64,000 nucleotides of DNA from Nitrospiraceae bacterium (GCA_013140715.1 JABFSG010000007.1:39774-103773), one strand, 5' to 3'. Shown: positions 35,807 to 44,955, counted from the first letter of the stretch. The notes: generated by a model from the sequence alone, not told the origin. A program made the numbers and translations.

Positions 35807-36667
35807 ATGAAAAACAAAAGTATCGGGATTCTGACAAAGCCAAAATTTCCTGAGGCCAAGGGCACGTTGCACGATGTAGTGACTTGGCTTAGAGCCAGAA
35901 ATATCGATGTGATTTTGGATAAAACCTCGGCGATTCTTCTGGGTGAAGAGGCGGAGGAGCAGAAAAGTCCATTGTCGAGTAAAGCAGACGTGCTGCTGGT
36001 TTTAGGCGGCGATGGGACCATGCTCAATGCCGCGCGACTTGCCGGGGAACGAGGCATTCCCATTCTGGGAGTCAACATGGGCGGGCTGGGATTTTTAACT
36101 GAGGTCCGACTGGAGCACCTCTACCCCTCGCTCGAACGGGTGTTCGCCAATAATTTTGTCCTCGATGAGCGACTCATGTTGCGAACACAGATACACCGAA
36201 ATGGAGAAACGGTCGCGCAAGGGGTGGTATTAAACGATGTGGTGATCAGCAAGGGCACGGTCGCCCGCATGATCCAACTGAAGATTGCCATTGGAGGGCG
36301 GTTTGTGACGAACTTACGTGGTGACGGGTTGATCGTCAGTAGTCCGACGGGATCGACCGCCTATTCCCTTTCGGCCGGAGGTCCTATTATCGATCCGGCA
36401 GTCCAATCATTGATCTTGACGCCGATTTGTCCCCATACGCTAACGCATCGGCCGTTGATCGTACCGGGCAATGCCGAGATCGATCTGACACTCACTAGTA
36501 AAGATGATGGCTCCATGGCGACACTTGACGGACAGGTGGGAGTCGCGATCACCCAAGGAGATAGGGTCGTGATCCAGGCTTCGGAGCACCGGACCAAACT
36601 CATTCGATTTCCAGAAAGTAATTACTACGATGTGCTCAGAGAAAAACTGAAATGGGGGGATGGGTAA
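35807..36667 (+). CDS. nadK: NAD kinase
   Basis: A 286-residue enzyme phosphorylating NAD to NADP. The GGDGT motif (LVLGGDGTMLNAAR) and GVNMGGLGFLTEV are in place, with SSPTGSTAYSLSAGGP for NAD binding in the C-terminal domain. ATG 35807 follows GCAGGG; an in-frame TTG at 35801 is possible. Its stop lies 17 bp from the convergent oxidoreductase. Confidence 0.97.
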   Translation: MKNKSIGILTKPKFPEAKGTLHDVVTWLRARNIDVILDKTSAILLGEEAEEQKSPLSSKADVLLVLGGDGTMLNAARLAGERGIPILGVNMGGLGFLTEVRLEHLYPSLERVFANNFVLDERLMLRTQIHRNGETVAQGVVLNDVVISKGTVARMIQLKIAIGGRFVTNLRGDGLIVSSPTGSTAYSLSAGGPIIDPAVQSLILTPICPHTLTHRPLIVPGNAEIDLTLTSKDDGSMATLDGQVGVAITQGDRVVIQASEHRTKLIRFPESNYYDVLREKLKWGDG

Positions 36668-36684
36668 AACGAACGGTCGGCCTG

Positions 36685-38037
36685 TTAGGCCTTTCCACGC
36701 TCAATCAGTTCGATCATCTCTTGGTTGTTGGCGTACTTGAATTCTCCGATACAATCGGTTGTGTTGGTGTGAGCCTTCTCTGCAGCTTCGAGCGCTCGGA
36801 GCCTCTGAACGTCTACCGGATGGCTCTTTCGGCTCTTGAGGATCGTCGTCAATTTATCCAGGACAGTCTTCGCATCGTTGCCAGGCTGCCTGATCGCCAA
36901 ATGCCGGCTTACGACTTCTGCGCACCAATCTCCGTCCCGCTTGGCAATACCGACCAAGCCCTCGCTCGCTTTCCTTGCCCAACCGGCTAGAAAAACGCCG
37001 TCGAGAATCTTCCCCGTGGCTTCGTCGTAGGCTTGGAAGAGCGAGTCGTCTGGATCGTTACTTGTCTTAGTGGGATTCGTAACAAACATGCCGCTTTTAT
37101 ACGGCAGCCCTACCGTCTCATCGACTTTGTCGCCGACCGCAAACACCACAGAGTCGCAGGGGAACTCGTAATACTGTTTAAGCCCAACGGCGGCCGTGTC
37201 GGTTCCCTTGGCCTCCAGCTTATTCTCTTCCATCTCCAGACCGCGCACGCGATTGTTGGCGTCGACCAGGATGCGTTTGGGGGAAGCCAGAAACTTGAAC
37301 CCCATCTTTGTATCGCTGACAGAGGGTTCACATTTTGTGAATTCGTCGGTCAGTCCCTTCAAAACCTCGTCTGCATTCTGGCCGACTACGGCAAGGCGAT
37401 CCTTAATACGTCCCACCTCTGTGGTGATGCCCTGGAGATCCATATTGGCACAGACCATGCGAATTTCTTTTGGGTTATATTTTCGCTCGGAAGGACCACG
37501 CCGCACGATCGCGGTGACTCGTTCGATTTTCTTGTAGCGGATCAGCCAATGGGCGATATCGACCATCACATCGCCGGCGCCAATGATGGCCACGTGCTTA
37601 CCCATCTCAAAGGAGCGATCACCAAAACCTGGCAGGCGATTGAAATGGTAGACCACATCTTTTGCGTGAAAGACCCCTTGAGCAGAGTCCCCTTCCACTC
37701 CGATGGCTTTGGTGCCTTGTGCGCCGATCGAAAACACCACGGCACTGGCGCCGAGGCTTCGGACCTCGTCGACGGTGAGGTCTTTGCCCTTGCCGATCGA
37801 TATATTGCCGAAATAGTGGACGTTCGGTTGCTGGAGCAACTCCCAATACTGTTTCTTGAGACCACCGCGGAGTTTAAGTTTTGCAGGAAAAATTCCGTAT
37901 TCAGCCAGCCCGCCGAATTTGATATCTCGATTCAGAATGATCACCTCATGGCCGGCCTTTGCGAGGCTACTGGCGACTGCCATGCCGGCTGGCCCGGCGC
38001 CGACCAGAAGAATCACATGCGAGTTTGTAATGCTCAT
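36685..38037 (-). CDS. FAD/NAD(P)-dependent oxidoreductase, GltD/FprA type
   Basis: A 450-residue flavoprotein. The FAD-binding GAGPAGMAVASSLAKAGHEV motif lies near residue 13, and a second Rossmann motif (AIIGAGDVMVDIAHWL) near residue 150 binds NAD(P). Near the C-terminus GVFLAGWARKASEGLVG matches the FAD-contact region of glutamate synthase small subunits and FprA-type ferredoxin-NADP reductases. There is no N-terminal Fe-S domain. It could pass electrons between ferredoxin and NADP, which would suit an autotroph, but the partner is not visible nearby. Confidence 0.82.
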   Translation of the reverse strand: MSITNSHVILLVGAGPAGMAVASSLAKAGHEVIILNRDIKFGGLAEYGIFPAKLKLRGGLKKQYWELLQQPNVHYFGNISIGKGKDLTVDEVRSLGASAVVFSIGAQGTKAIGVEGDSAQGVFHAKDVVYHFNRLPGFGDRSFEMGKHVAIIGAGDVMVDIAHWLIRYKKIERVTAIVRRGPSERKYNPKEIRMVCANMDLQGITTEVGRIKDRLAVVGQNADEVLKGLTDEFTKCEPSVSDTKMGFKFLASPKRILVDANNRVRGLEMEENKLEAKGTDTAAVGLKQYYEFPCDSVVFAVGDKVDETVGLPYKSGMFVTNPTKTSNDPDDSLFQAYDEATGKILDGVFLAGWARKASEGLVGIAKRDGDWCAEVVSRHLAIRQPGNDAKTVLDKLTTILKSRKSHPVDVQRLRALEAAEKAHTNTTDCIGEFKYANNQEMIELIERGKA

Positions 38038-38160
38038 GCGTTGGTCCTTAGATAGAGCGAACAGAGAAGTGACGAGAACTCCAACAGTTCCGCGGACTTT
38101 AGCATAGGGTATTTTGTGCTGTCAAAGCAGATGGCTGGGACTGAAAAACCACAGAACGGA

Positions 38161-38200
38161 GGACCCGGTGTGATGGTGTTGAGCCATCGTCACCGGATCC
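38161..38200 (-). terminator. Terminator hairpin after the first cupredoxin/propeller gene
   Basis: GGACCCGGTG (38161-38170) pairs with CACCGGATCC (38191-38200), and an inner TGATGG/CCATCG extends the stem. It lies 32 bp past the gene end. The second copy of the cassette has a closely related hairpin at 41396-41448. Confidence 0.7.
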
Positions 38201-38231
38201 TTGGCTGTACAGCTAGGCGAGACTGCCAATT

Positions 38232-40274
38232 CTAACGACCATGATGCTCGTCGCCATGATGATGGTGATCATTGTCGTCATGATGACGGCGCCCAATCGG
38301 ATTCCTCTGCTCTTTCGTGAGCTGGGCCTTATAGGCAATAGGAAGCTCCTGGACCCAGCCGTTATAGACATTGGGAACAGGGAGCACGCCCTGGCCGCCC
38401 ATGCCTCTGTTCCCAGTGATCGTATCATCCTGTGAAACGTGGCGATCGTTGTCGTGGTGTTCGTTGTCGTGCTGGGCGTTGGCAAGGACCGCCCAGCCGG
38501 CAATGACGGCATCATCGACATTTCCGTCATTGTTCGGATCGTAATCCAACACGATCATGCGATTAGCAAACTTACTGGTGACGTAGGCATAGTACCCGCC
38601 ACCCTTTTTCGCGCCAAAGTTCACCCCATGGCATCCCGGATCACAGGGGATTATTCTCATAAGGGTATCAGTGGCCGTATCCACGATGGTAATGGTGCCG
38701 CCCAGAGTATTCCCCGTGATCACAAATTTCCCGTCCGGGCTTACGGGAACCTGAACGGGCAATCCGCCGATCAGACCATCCACGCACTCGCCGCTCGCGC
38801 ACCCCGTGACCGGATCATAACCCTGAATCAATGAGATGTCCTTGATCTTCTCCCCTGGCTCGTAGCTGGTACCGTACCACGACCTTGCCTTCGGGCCGTT
38901 CATGACCGATATCGAGTGGCCGAGGTAGTTCGAGATATAGTATTTGCTCGAATTGGGCATCATGCCGGCTGCAATGGAGACCGCTCCTGTTTCATGTTTC
39001 GAGAGGACCTTGCCCGTATCATGGCCCGTGAATTCGTACAGAGTCGAGTCGGCCGAATTGGAGTTGGGGGTGACCATGTGCTTGCCGTCGAACCCCATCC
39101 AATGGGCGTGGGGCTGCGTTTGCTTTGTTGGATGAGAAAGGTCTTGCATCGAGATTGTCCGATTGTATGAAAGCAAGCCGGTTGCCGGGTCCCGGTTCAG
39201 TTCCACCACTCCATCTTCGCCATTGAGCCCCACATGGACTTGCTGCGTGTCCACCCGCGTCATGACATGGGCGGGATCGTTACCGATTTCGAGTTCCTGT
39301 AAAAATGTACCCGTCACGCGGTCGAGCACGAACAAGCTCTTACCATGCCATTCCGTCTGATAGATCTGCTTCTGATCGTGGCTGGTCCACATGTTGTGGC
39401 CGTTATTCATTTTCTGATCAGGCAGGGCGATCTTTCTCTTGACGTTCCAACTTTGGCCAGACACCACACTTATCGTTCCAGGGAAGCTCGGCCCTTTCCC
39501 GGCACTCAATTCAAACTGGGTATCGACCCACACGTCTCCAACCGCCTTGGTGTGGGGTTTCTGCTGCTTCGGGATATCCAAACCATCAAACGTTGCCTGG
39601 AGCGCTGCGTTTAAATCTGGGACGACAGCGCCGCCAGTGACGACGACAGGCACTGCGGGATAGACAGGCTTATAGGGAATGCCGACCTTGGTGTAATCTT
39701 TCCAATTGGAGGGATTGGTCACAATGAAGAACGCACGCAACAACCGCAGTCCAAGATTTGAATTGCTGTCAAATGTCAAGTTCAAATCCGTTACTTCTCT
39801 CTTGACCAGCAGTGTCAGCTGGTTACCGATGTCATATGCCGGCTTCCCATCCACTGTCGTCGTAGTTGGATTGTCTACGATGACGCCACCGAGCATGTAC
39901 GGATGGAGCTTGCACACAAAGACATACAAGCCCGGGGTGCTCAGTGTAACGGAATGATTATCCTGATTCGCTGTCGTCTGGTCGATGAGTTGATTCGGAT
40001 CATCAGTTGGGGCAGTCGATGGCCAGAGCAGGCTCGTGACGGTGTGCCGGGCTTCAGCGACGAATGTGCCATTACCATTATTTTGTTTGAATTTAATTGT
40101 AGTGCCTGGCGCAACAATGGCTAGAGAGTTTCCGGTCGCTCCTGTCGGAGTAGTATCGAACCAACGCCCTGGGACATCGGTCACATAAAACTGCACTTCT
40201 TCTGCGGCAAGGGCGAGATCTTTAGCCCCGATCATGAGTCCTGCCATCAACAGAACTACTCGCATGTACTTCAT
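38232..40274 (-). CDS. Secreted cupredoxin/beta-propeller protein, copy 1
   Basis: A 680-residue protein exported by a signal peptide (cleavage near residue 23, ALA). A cupredoxin domain (about 25-140) carries probable type-1 copper ligands His77 (ARHTVTS), Cys121, His124 and Met127 (CKLHPYM). From about 260 on, YVTN-like repeats (THVGLNGEDGVVELN-like, ISVMNG, TITIVDTATDTL) indicate a beta-propeller. Further marks are a conserved CDPGCH motif, an EF-hand-like loop DPNNDGNVDD, and a His-rich tail (HHDDNDHHHHGDEHHGR). ATG 40274 follows GGAGGG. The neighbouring paralogue (41474-43480) has the same order. It may be a periplasmic copper-linked redox or metal-handling protein; the substrate is unknown. 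Confidence 0.85.
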   Translation of the reverse strand: MKYMRVVLLMAGLMIGAKDLALAAEEVQFYVTDVPGRWFDTTPTGATGNSLAIVAPGTTIKFKQNNGNGTFVAEARHTVTSLLWPSTAPTDDPNQLIDQTTANQDNHSVTLSTPGLYVFVCKLHPYMLGGVIVDNPTTTTVDGKPAYDIGNQLTLLVKREVTDLNLTFDSNSNLGLRLLRAFFIVTNPSNWKDYTKVGIPYKPVYPAVPVVVTGGAVVPDLNAALQATFDGLDIPKQQKPHTKAVGDVWVDTQFELSAGKGPSFPGTISVVSGQSWNVKRKIALPDQKMNNGHNMWTSHDQKQIYQTEWHGKSLFVLDRVTGTFLQELEIGNDPAHVMTRVDTQQVHVGLNGEDGVVELNRDPATGLLSYNRTISMQDLSHPTKQTQPHAHWMGFDGKHMVTPNSNSADSTLYEFTGHDTGKVLSKHETGAVSIAAGMMPNSSKYYISNYLGHSISVMNGPKARSWYGTSYEPGEKIKDISLIQGYDPVTGCASGECVDGLIGGLPVQVPVSPDGKFVITGNTLGGTITIVDTATDTLMRIIPCDPGCHGVNFGAKKGGGYYAYVTSKFANRMIVLDYDPNNDGNVDDAVIAGWAVLANAQHDNEHHDNDRHVSQDDTITGNRGMGGQGVLPVPNVYNGWVQELPIAYKAQLTKEQRNPIGRRHHDDNDHHHHGDEHHGR

Positions 40275-40444
40275 AAATCCCTCCAAGAAAATGATGTCAA
40301 TTGGTCATGCTCTGTAGACACAATAGAAACCTAACCTAAACGGATTTACCGGGGTGTAATGTCGTACCTCCTTTCGAACCGCAGCGTGCTCCGTAATCCA
40401 CATCTCGCTCTTAGCTCTGTCGATTGCCCGCTCTCCGGTGCGTC

Positions 40445-41026
40445 CTATTCAGTTCCGCTCTTGTGCTGCTCGGCTTCGAAGCGCTGTGCAATGATTTCCG
40501 TCGCCTTTCCCCGCACGGCTTCGTTTTCGTCCTCCAAGGCCTCGAACACCGCATCGAGTGGTGCCGTAGCCCTATTCGCCTCCCAGTGACTCAGGGCACT
40601 CAGCCGTAGAGAGGCATAGGGGGAATTGATGTCTTTAACGACTGCGTCTGGTATCTGAGGTATCTGCGGTGCGATAGAAGTAGCCACCTTGTTGGATCCA
40701 TCAGTACTTTGGTTAGGTGGGTCGACAGGGGGCGTCCCTGCAGGTTTCGATAGATGCCTGTCTTCCTGGGCTGGGCTTGCCGAAGGCTGCTCATTTAAGC
40801 TCGCACCAGGAGCCAGGCTTGATGCGTTGTCAGACGAGGCCGGTCCGCAGCCGGTGAATCCAGTGAGGATCGTTATGCTCAAAAACAGAAGCAGGAATAG
40901 TCTTGGTTGGCACAAAATGACCGCCTCTTCAGGTAGCGTGAACACTGGACAGTTCAGAGGTGAATGACGTGTAGAAGGAGCGGCTGTGTGCGGAGAAGTG
41001 TTCGACAGATTCGCGTAAGGCTCCAT
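40445..41026 (-). CDS. HEAT-like lipoprotein, cassette copy 1
   Basis: A 193-residue protein with a lipoprotein signal (LFLLLFLSITILTGFTGC, lipid at Cys near residue 60). A Ser/Pro/Gln-rich linker follows, then a C-terminal helical segment (NSPYASLRLSALSHWEANR, LDAVFEALEDENEAVRGKA, EIIAQRFEAEQ) like one or two HEAT repeats. The ATG at 41026 has CAGGAG upstream but leaves 37 residues before the hydrophobic segment; a TTG at 40915 after GAAGAGG would give a normal lipoprotein start. It lies 170 bp upstream of cupredoxin copy 1 on the same strand. Confidence 0.72.
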   Translation of the reverse strand: MEPYANLSNTSPHTAAPSTRHSPLNCPVFTLPEEAVILCQPRLFLLLFLSITILTGFTGCGPASSDNASSLAPGASLNEQPSASPAQEDRHLSKPAGTPPVDPPNQSTDGSNKVATSIAPQIPQIPDAVVKDINSPYASLRLSALSHWEANRATAPLDAVFEALEDENEAVRGKATEIIAQRFEAEQHKSGTE

Positions 41027-41395
41027 TAAAGCTCCTGAAAACGTTAACGGAATGGTTTTATCGTGGTTCCGACGGCGGGCACTCTACAAACTTTTTAAGA
41101 GAATTTTAATCCATACGGAAGTGTAGGCTTACCTACTTCTGTAGGGATTGACTTAAGCGATTGGCGCAAGACCATTGGTGAGTCAACGAATTGGACAGTG
41201 CCGACGCAAGTGGAGGATAAGAAGATTTGTTTTGCATCTTGGAGTATGGACTTCTGGCTGGGATGAAAAGAGAGCCAGACGTGGGCGAGATTCTGGCGTT
41301 GGGCTAGACACTTGAAGCCCAAGCGACCACGTGAACGTATTATTACTATGTGAAACCGGTGTTTTGGGAGGGAAGACTGGAGCCCGGGCCCACAA
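41027..41395. other. Inter-cassette spacer without a supported gene
   Basis: The gap between the two cassettes (41027-41473) contains the copy-2 terminator at its right end. A short inverted repeat (GTAGG-CTTA-CCTAC near 41124) and a few 60-75-residue frames are present, but none has a ribosome site or recognisable sequence. Confidence 0.6.
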
Positions 41396-41448
41396 AACCA
41401 GGGGGACCCGGTGAGGGGCTAAAAAGCCATGTCACCGGGTCCTTGGTT
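41396..41448 (-). terminator. Terminator hairpin after the second cupredoxin/propeller gene
   Basis: GGACCCGGTGA (41404-41414) pairs perfectly with TCACCGGGTCC (41432-41442); AACCA and TTGGTT extend the outer stem. It lies 26 bp past the gene end and is clearly related in sequence to the hairpin after copy 1. Confidence 0.75.
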
Positions 41449-41473
41449 GTCCAGCTAGGTTGGACTGTTGCTT

Positions 41474-43480
41474 CTAACGATCGTGATGATCGTCATGATG
41501 ACGTTGCCCAATCGGATTCCTCTGCGCTTTTGTAAGCTGGGCCTTATAGGCAATAGGAAGCTCCTGGACCCAACCGTTATAGACATTGGGGACAGGCATA
41601 ACACCCTGACCGCCTTGGCCTCTATTGCCGGTGATCTTGTCGTCTTTCGACACATGGTCATTCGCTAGTACTACGGCGCCGACGATCACCGCGTCATCCA
41701 CCTTGCCGTCATTGTTGGGATCGTAGTCCAACACGATCAGCCGGTTGGCAAACTTGGGGGTCACATAGGCATAGTACCCGCCACCCTTCTTCGCTCCGAA
41801 ATTCACCCCATGGCAGCCCGGATCGCAGGTGATGCTCCTGACCAATGTATCGGTCTTGGTATCAATGATGGTGATCGTCCCCGACAGGGTGTTTCCGATC
41901 ACCACGAACTTCCCGTCCGGACTCACAGGCGTCTGGACCGAAAACCCGCCGGCCGGACCGGGGAGGCTGGCCGCGGGGGTCGTCGGGTCAAGAAAACGCC
42001 CGTTAGTCAAATAGCCGCTATTGTCAGCATTATCATCGAGTAAGTTGAGAGTCTTGATCACTGTCCCAGGGGCACAGTTGATCTTCGGGTACGGACCGCA
42101 CATCACCGAGATCGTGTCACCCAGGTAGTTGGACACATAGTACTTGCTCGAATCCGGCATCATGCCGGTCGCAATGGGCAACGTGCCTGTGGGCTGTTTA
42201 TCCACGATCGTAGATTCATTGAAATCATACAGCGTCGAGTCGCTCGTGTTCGAGTTAGGCGTGACCATCGACTTTCCATCAAAGCCCATCCAGTGGGCAT
42301 GGGGCTGAGTCTGTTTGGTCTCTCCGGTCTTGGACATCGGGATAAACCGATGAATGTCGAGCAATCCAGTGACGGGATTTCGATTAAACTCCACCACCGA
42401 ATTATCGCCGTTGCACCCCACATGCACCTGCTGCGTGTCCACCCGAGTCATGACGTGGGCGGGGTCATAGCACTTTTTCCCGTTGAATTTGGGATCTTGG
42501 ACTTCGGGCCCATTGACGAGATCGATCTCCTGCAGAAGCTTCCCGTTATGACGATTGATCACATAGAGGCTATTGCCATGCCACTCGGTTTGATAGATCT
42601 GCTTCTGATCGTGGCTCGTCCAAAAGTTGTGGCCGTTATTCATCTTCTGCTCAGGCAATGCAATCTTCCGCTTGACGTTCCATCCAGTTGCCGATACCAC
42701 AGTTGCGGTGCCGGGGAACTGCTCTCCTTTCCCAGCGGTCAACTCGAACTGGGTATCGACCCAGACCTCACCGATGCCGTTTTTCTTGGGCTTGTGCTGC
42801 CTTTCGATGACCTTGCCATCATAGCCCTTCGCGAGGATTACCTCATCGAGATAGGCGTCGGCAACTCCGACATTTACGAGCACATGGGGATATGTCGGTT
42901 GATAGGTGGTTGCCCCGTCGGCCTTTGTATAATCCTTCCAATTGGACGGATTGGTCACGATGAAGAAGGCGCGCAGGAGCCGCAATCCAAGATCCGAATA
43001 GGTTGGAAAGGGACCAATTAATCCGTTCGGTCCTCCCAACACCTTCAGCTCGCTACCGAGGTCTAATCCTTTGGTCTTAGGATCGTCCACGATGACGGCG
43101 CCGAGCATATAGGGATGCAGCTTGCAGACGAAGACATACAACCCCGGCTCTTTGAGAGTCACTTCATGGTTATCCTTATTCGCCGAATCCTCGTCGAGCA
43201 CTCCTCTTCCCGTGGCAAATTCAGGGGCGTTCTTCGGCCAGACTAGACTGGTCACCGTGTGACGGCTTTCGACATCGCGTGGGCCGCCTACAGTCTGATT
43301 AAAAGTGACCTTCTCGCCCGGCGCAATGACGGCTAGGGAACGGGTACCGGCAATATCGACGCCGGTATCGAACCAGTGTCCTGGGGTATCGTTGACTGTA
43401 AATGTGGCATCGGCGAGGGCGAGATCTCTCGCCCCAATCATCAGTCCTGCCATTAACAGGACTACCTGCATATACTTCAT
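41474..43480 (-). CDS. Secreted cupredoxin/beta-propeller protein, copy 2
   Basis: A 668-residue paralogue of the 38232-40274 protein, with the same signal peptide (MKYMQVVLLMAGLMIGARDL), cupredoxin domain (His74 in SRHTVTS, Cys119, His122 and Met125 in CKLHPYM), propeller repeats, CDPGCH motif and DPNNDGKVDD loop. The C-terminus is shorter and less His-rich (QRHHDDHHDR). ATG 43480 follows GAAGGAGGG. The N-terminal third and the linker regions are much more diverged than the propeller core, which suggests old duplication rather than recent copying. Function as for copy 1. Confidence 0.86.
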   Translation of the reverse strand: MKYMQVVLLMAGLMIGARDLALADATFTVNDTPGHWFDTGVDIAGTRSLAVIAPGEKVTFNQTVGGPRDVESRHTVTSLVWPKNAPEFATGRGVLDEDSANKDNHEVTLKEPGLYVFVCKLHPYMLGAVIVDDPKTKGLDLGSELKVLGGPNGLIGPFPTYSDLGLRLLRAFFIVTNPSNWKDYTKADGATTYQPTYPHVLVNVGVADAYLDEVILAKGYDGKVIERQHKPKKNGIGEVWVDTQFELTAGKGEQFPGTATVVSATGWNVKRKIALPEQKMNNGHNFWTSHDQKQIYQTEWHGNSLYVINRHNGKLLQEIDLVNGPEVQDPKFNGKKCYDPAHVMTRVDTQQVHVGCNGDNSVVEFNRNPVTGLLDIHRFIPMSKTGETKQTQPHAHWMGFDGKSMVTPNSNTSDSTLYDFNESTIVDKQPTGTLPIATGMMPDSSKYYVSNYLGDTISVMCGPYPKINCAPGTVIKTLNLLDDNADNSGYLTNGRFLDPTTPAASLPGPAGGFSVQTPVSPDGKFVVIGNTLSGTITIIDTKTDTLVRSITCDPGCHGVNFGAKKGGGYYAYVTPKFANRLIVLDYDPNNDGKVDDAVIVGAVVLANDHVSKDDKITGNRGQGGQGVMPVPNVYNGWVQELPIAYKAQLTKAQRNPIGQRHHDDHHDR

Positions 43481-43661
43481 AAGCCCTCCTTCGAAATAAC
43501 AATCAGGTGTTATACGCGGCAAACACAATTAGCCCAAGAATTCAAGGCACTTTCAATGGCATGCGATGGTATACCTTCTTCCGGCCTGGTTGTGGTTTGC
43601 TGTGCGAAATGAAGGATGGCATCATAACTCTGTCAGTTGCCCGCTCTTGGGTGCCATCTGT

Positions 43662-44270
43662 TCAGTCCCGACCTAGCGCCTGCTCGGCTGCAAATCGCTG
43701 TTCGATGATTTGCGTTGCTTTTGACCGCACAGCCTCGTTTTCGTCCTCCAAGGCATCGAATACCGGATCAAGCGGTGCCGTGGTCTTATTCGCATCCCAG
43801 TGGTCTAACGTACGCAACCTTACATCCGCATAAGGAGAGGCGAGGTCCTTAGCTACCGAGTCAGGGATAACTGAGATAAGAGGGACAGGCGATTGGTCGC
43901 GCCCTTCGGTCTTACTAGTTGCTGTGCCAACAGGTTGCGTTTGAGGCCTGTCTCCCAGGCTGGTGCTGTCCCCTCTTGAGAATGCCCTCGTTCCTGACGC
44001 GGGGCCAGGCGATGAGCCCTGCTTTGACAGGTGTGCCCCTCCCACGCTCTCAGGAGGCCCAATGTTCGGTGCATTGTCAGGAGAAGCCGGTCCGCAGCCA
44101 GGAAACCCCGCGAGGGAGATCACGCTAATGAGCAGTACCAGGCATGAACAGTGAAGGGGTGGAGATTGCAGGTATGGACTCAGGGTTATGTCACGAGTGG
44201 CGAGTACACGTCTGTGAAATGAAACAGCAGCAGGTACAAAGATCATGTGTCGAGCCGTCTTAAAGCACAC
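43662..44270 (-). CDS. HEAT-like lipoprotein, cassette copy 2
   Basis: A 202-residue paralogue of the 40445-41026 lipoprotein. The signal ends LAGFPGC with a lipobox, a long Ser/Gly/Thr-rich linker follows, and the C-terminal helical segment (DLASPYADVRLRTLDHWDAN, FDALEDENEAVRSKA) is the best conserved part. The start is unclear: GTG 44270 or ATG 44246 both leave about 30-40 residues before the hydrophobic stretch. The upstream sequence is AT-rich and contains an ATACAT/GTATATAC-like imperfect palindrome near 44285-44306 that might be an operator. Confidence 0.72.
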   Translation of the reverse strand: MCFKTARHMIFVPAAVSFHRRVLATRDITLSPYLQSPPLHCSCLVLLISVISLAGFPGCGPASPDNAPNIGPPESVGGAHLSKQGSSPGPASGTRAFSRGDSTSLGDRPQTQPVGTATSKTEGRDQSPVPLISVIPDSVAKDLASPYADVRLRTLDHWDANKTTAPLDPVFDALEDENEAVRSKATQIIEQRFAAEQALGRD

Positions 44271-44778
44271 TTAACATTATGAAAATATACATACCTACGT
44301 ATATACAAGTAAATTAATGCCCGTGACCGGTCATCAATAGATCTCGATAGAGTTTATGTCAATAGTCCTCAATAAAAGAAAACATAATTTGCGTGCAGAA
44401 CTACGATCTGAGTCATTCGATCTAACGATCTCGCCCTTACTTGCGAAAACTCCTAGCAGCTAGGGATTCGAACCCCTCGAGAGCGCATTCATGAGCGGTC
44501 CAGGCTACACGATCGTTCGGCAAGCCTCGTGCGAGCAAGTCACGTGCCTCAGATGAAATCTGAATGCTCTTGTTGTAGATCACGGATTTTCAGAGAATGG
44601 CGCCCAGTTATAAGGATCTACCAAAGGTGGAAGGCAATCCGCATGAATCAAAAACGATTCAGCACTGAATCAGATTTGATTTACCTGATCAGCAGGGATT
44701 CCCTTGAGGTCGAGGAGGCGCTCAGACATTGAAGTGGGGTATAGCCTAACATTGGATCCCATCAGACCTAACAGGCTG
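44271..44778. other. AT-rich spacer, no supported gene; tRNA T-arm-like fragment
   Basis: Between the lipoprotein gene and the 9-nt-word hairpin there is AT-rich DNA likely to hold the promoter of cassette copy 2. At 44462-44476, on the minus strand, GGGGTTCGAATCCCT forms a perfect T-stem/loop, but no acceptor, D or anticodon arm can be paired around it. A 67-residue frame at 44529-44732 has no ribosome site and no recognisable sequence, so it is not called. Confidence 0.5.
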
Positions 44779-44889
44779 AGGTTGGTTCGATTCATCTGGT
44801 CCAACGGATTTGTCTGGTTAGCTTGACTGCTTTCGCCCGTTGAACCAAACCAACCGGATAAACAAAAGAACCAAACAAACTAAAGAAAC
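44779..44889. repeat. 9-nt-word palindrome copy 2 (after fumC)
   Basis: The left arm (44779-44822) is made of words such as GTTGGTTCG and ATTTGTCTG; the right arm (44840-44889) of complements such as AACCAAACC, AAACAAACT. The loop contains a TTTCG segment. It is more degenerate than the other copies. It lies 73 bp from the fumC stop. Confidence 0.6.
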
Positions 44890-44919
44890 GTGACAGGTGA
44901 GGCCAACTACAACTTGAAT

Positions 44920-44955
44920 GGGACAGGCACCGCCTCAGACGGCGGAGCCTGTCCC
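44920..44955 (-). terminator. Hairpin after fumC
   Basis: GGGACAGGCACCGCC pairs with GGCGGAGCCTGTCCC (one mismatch) around a 6-base loop. It starts 6 bp past the fumC stop. No U-tract follows, so it may be a mRNA-end-stabilising hairpin rather than a complete intrinsic terminator. Confidence 0.6.

Noticed and set aside
37033..38055. 340-residue plus-strand frame
   Set aside because: It is the complement of the GltD/FprA-like flavoprotein, which has clear motifs; no recognisable protein in this frame.
44440..44530. Complete tRNA gene
   Set aside because: Only a T arm can be formed; no paired acceptor, D or anticodon stems at correct distances.
44529..44732. 67-residue plus-strand frame
   Set aside because: No ribosome site, no signal or motif; composition like its AT-rich surroundings.
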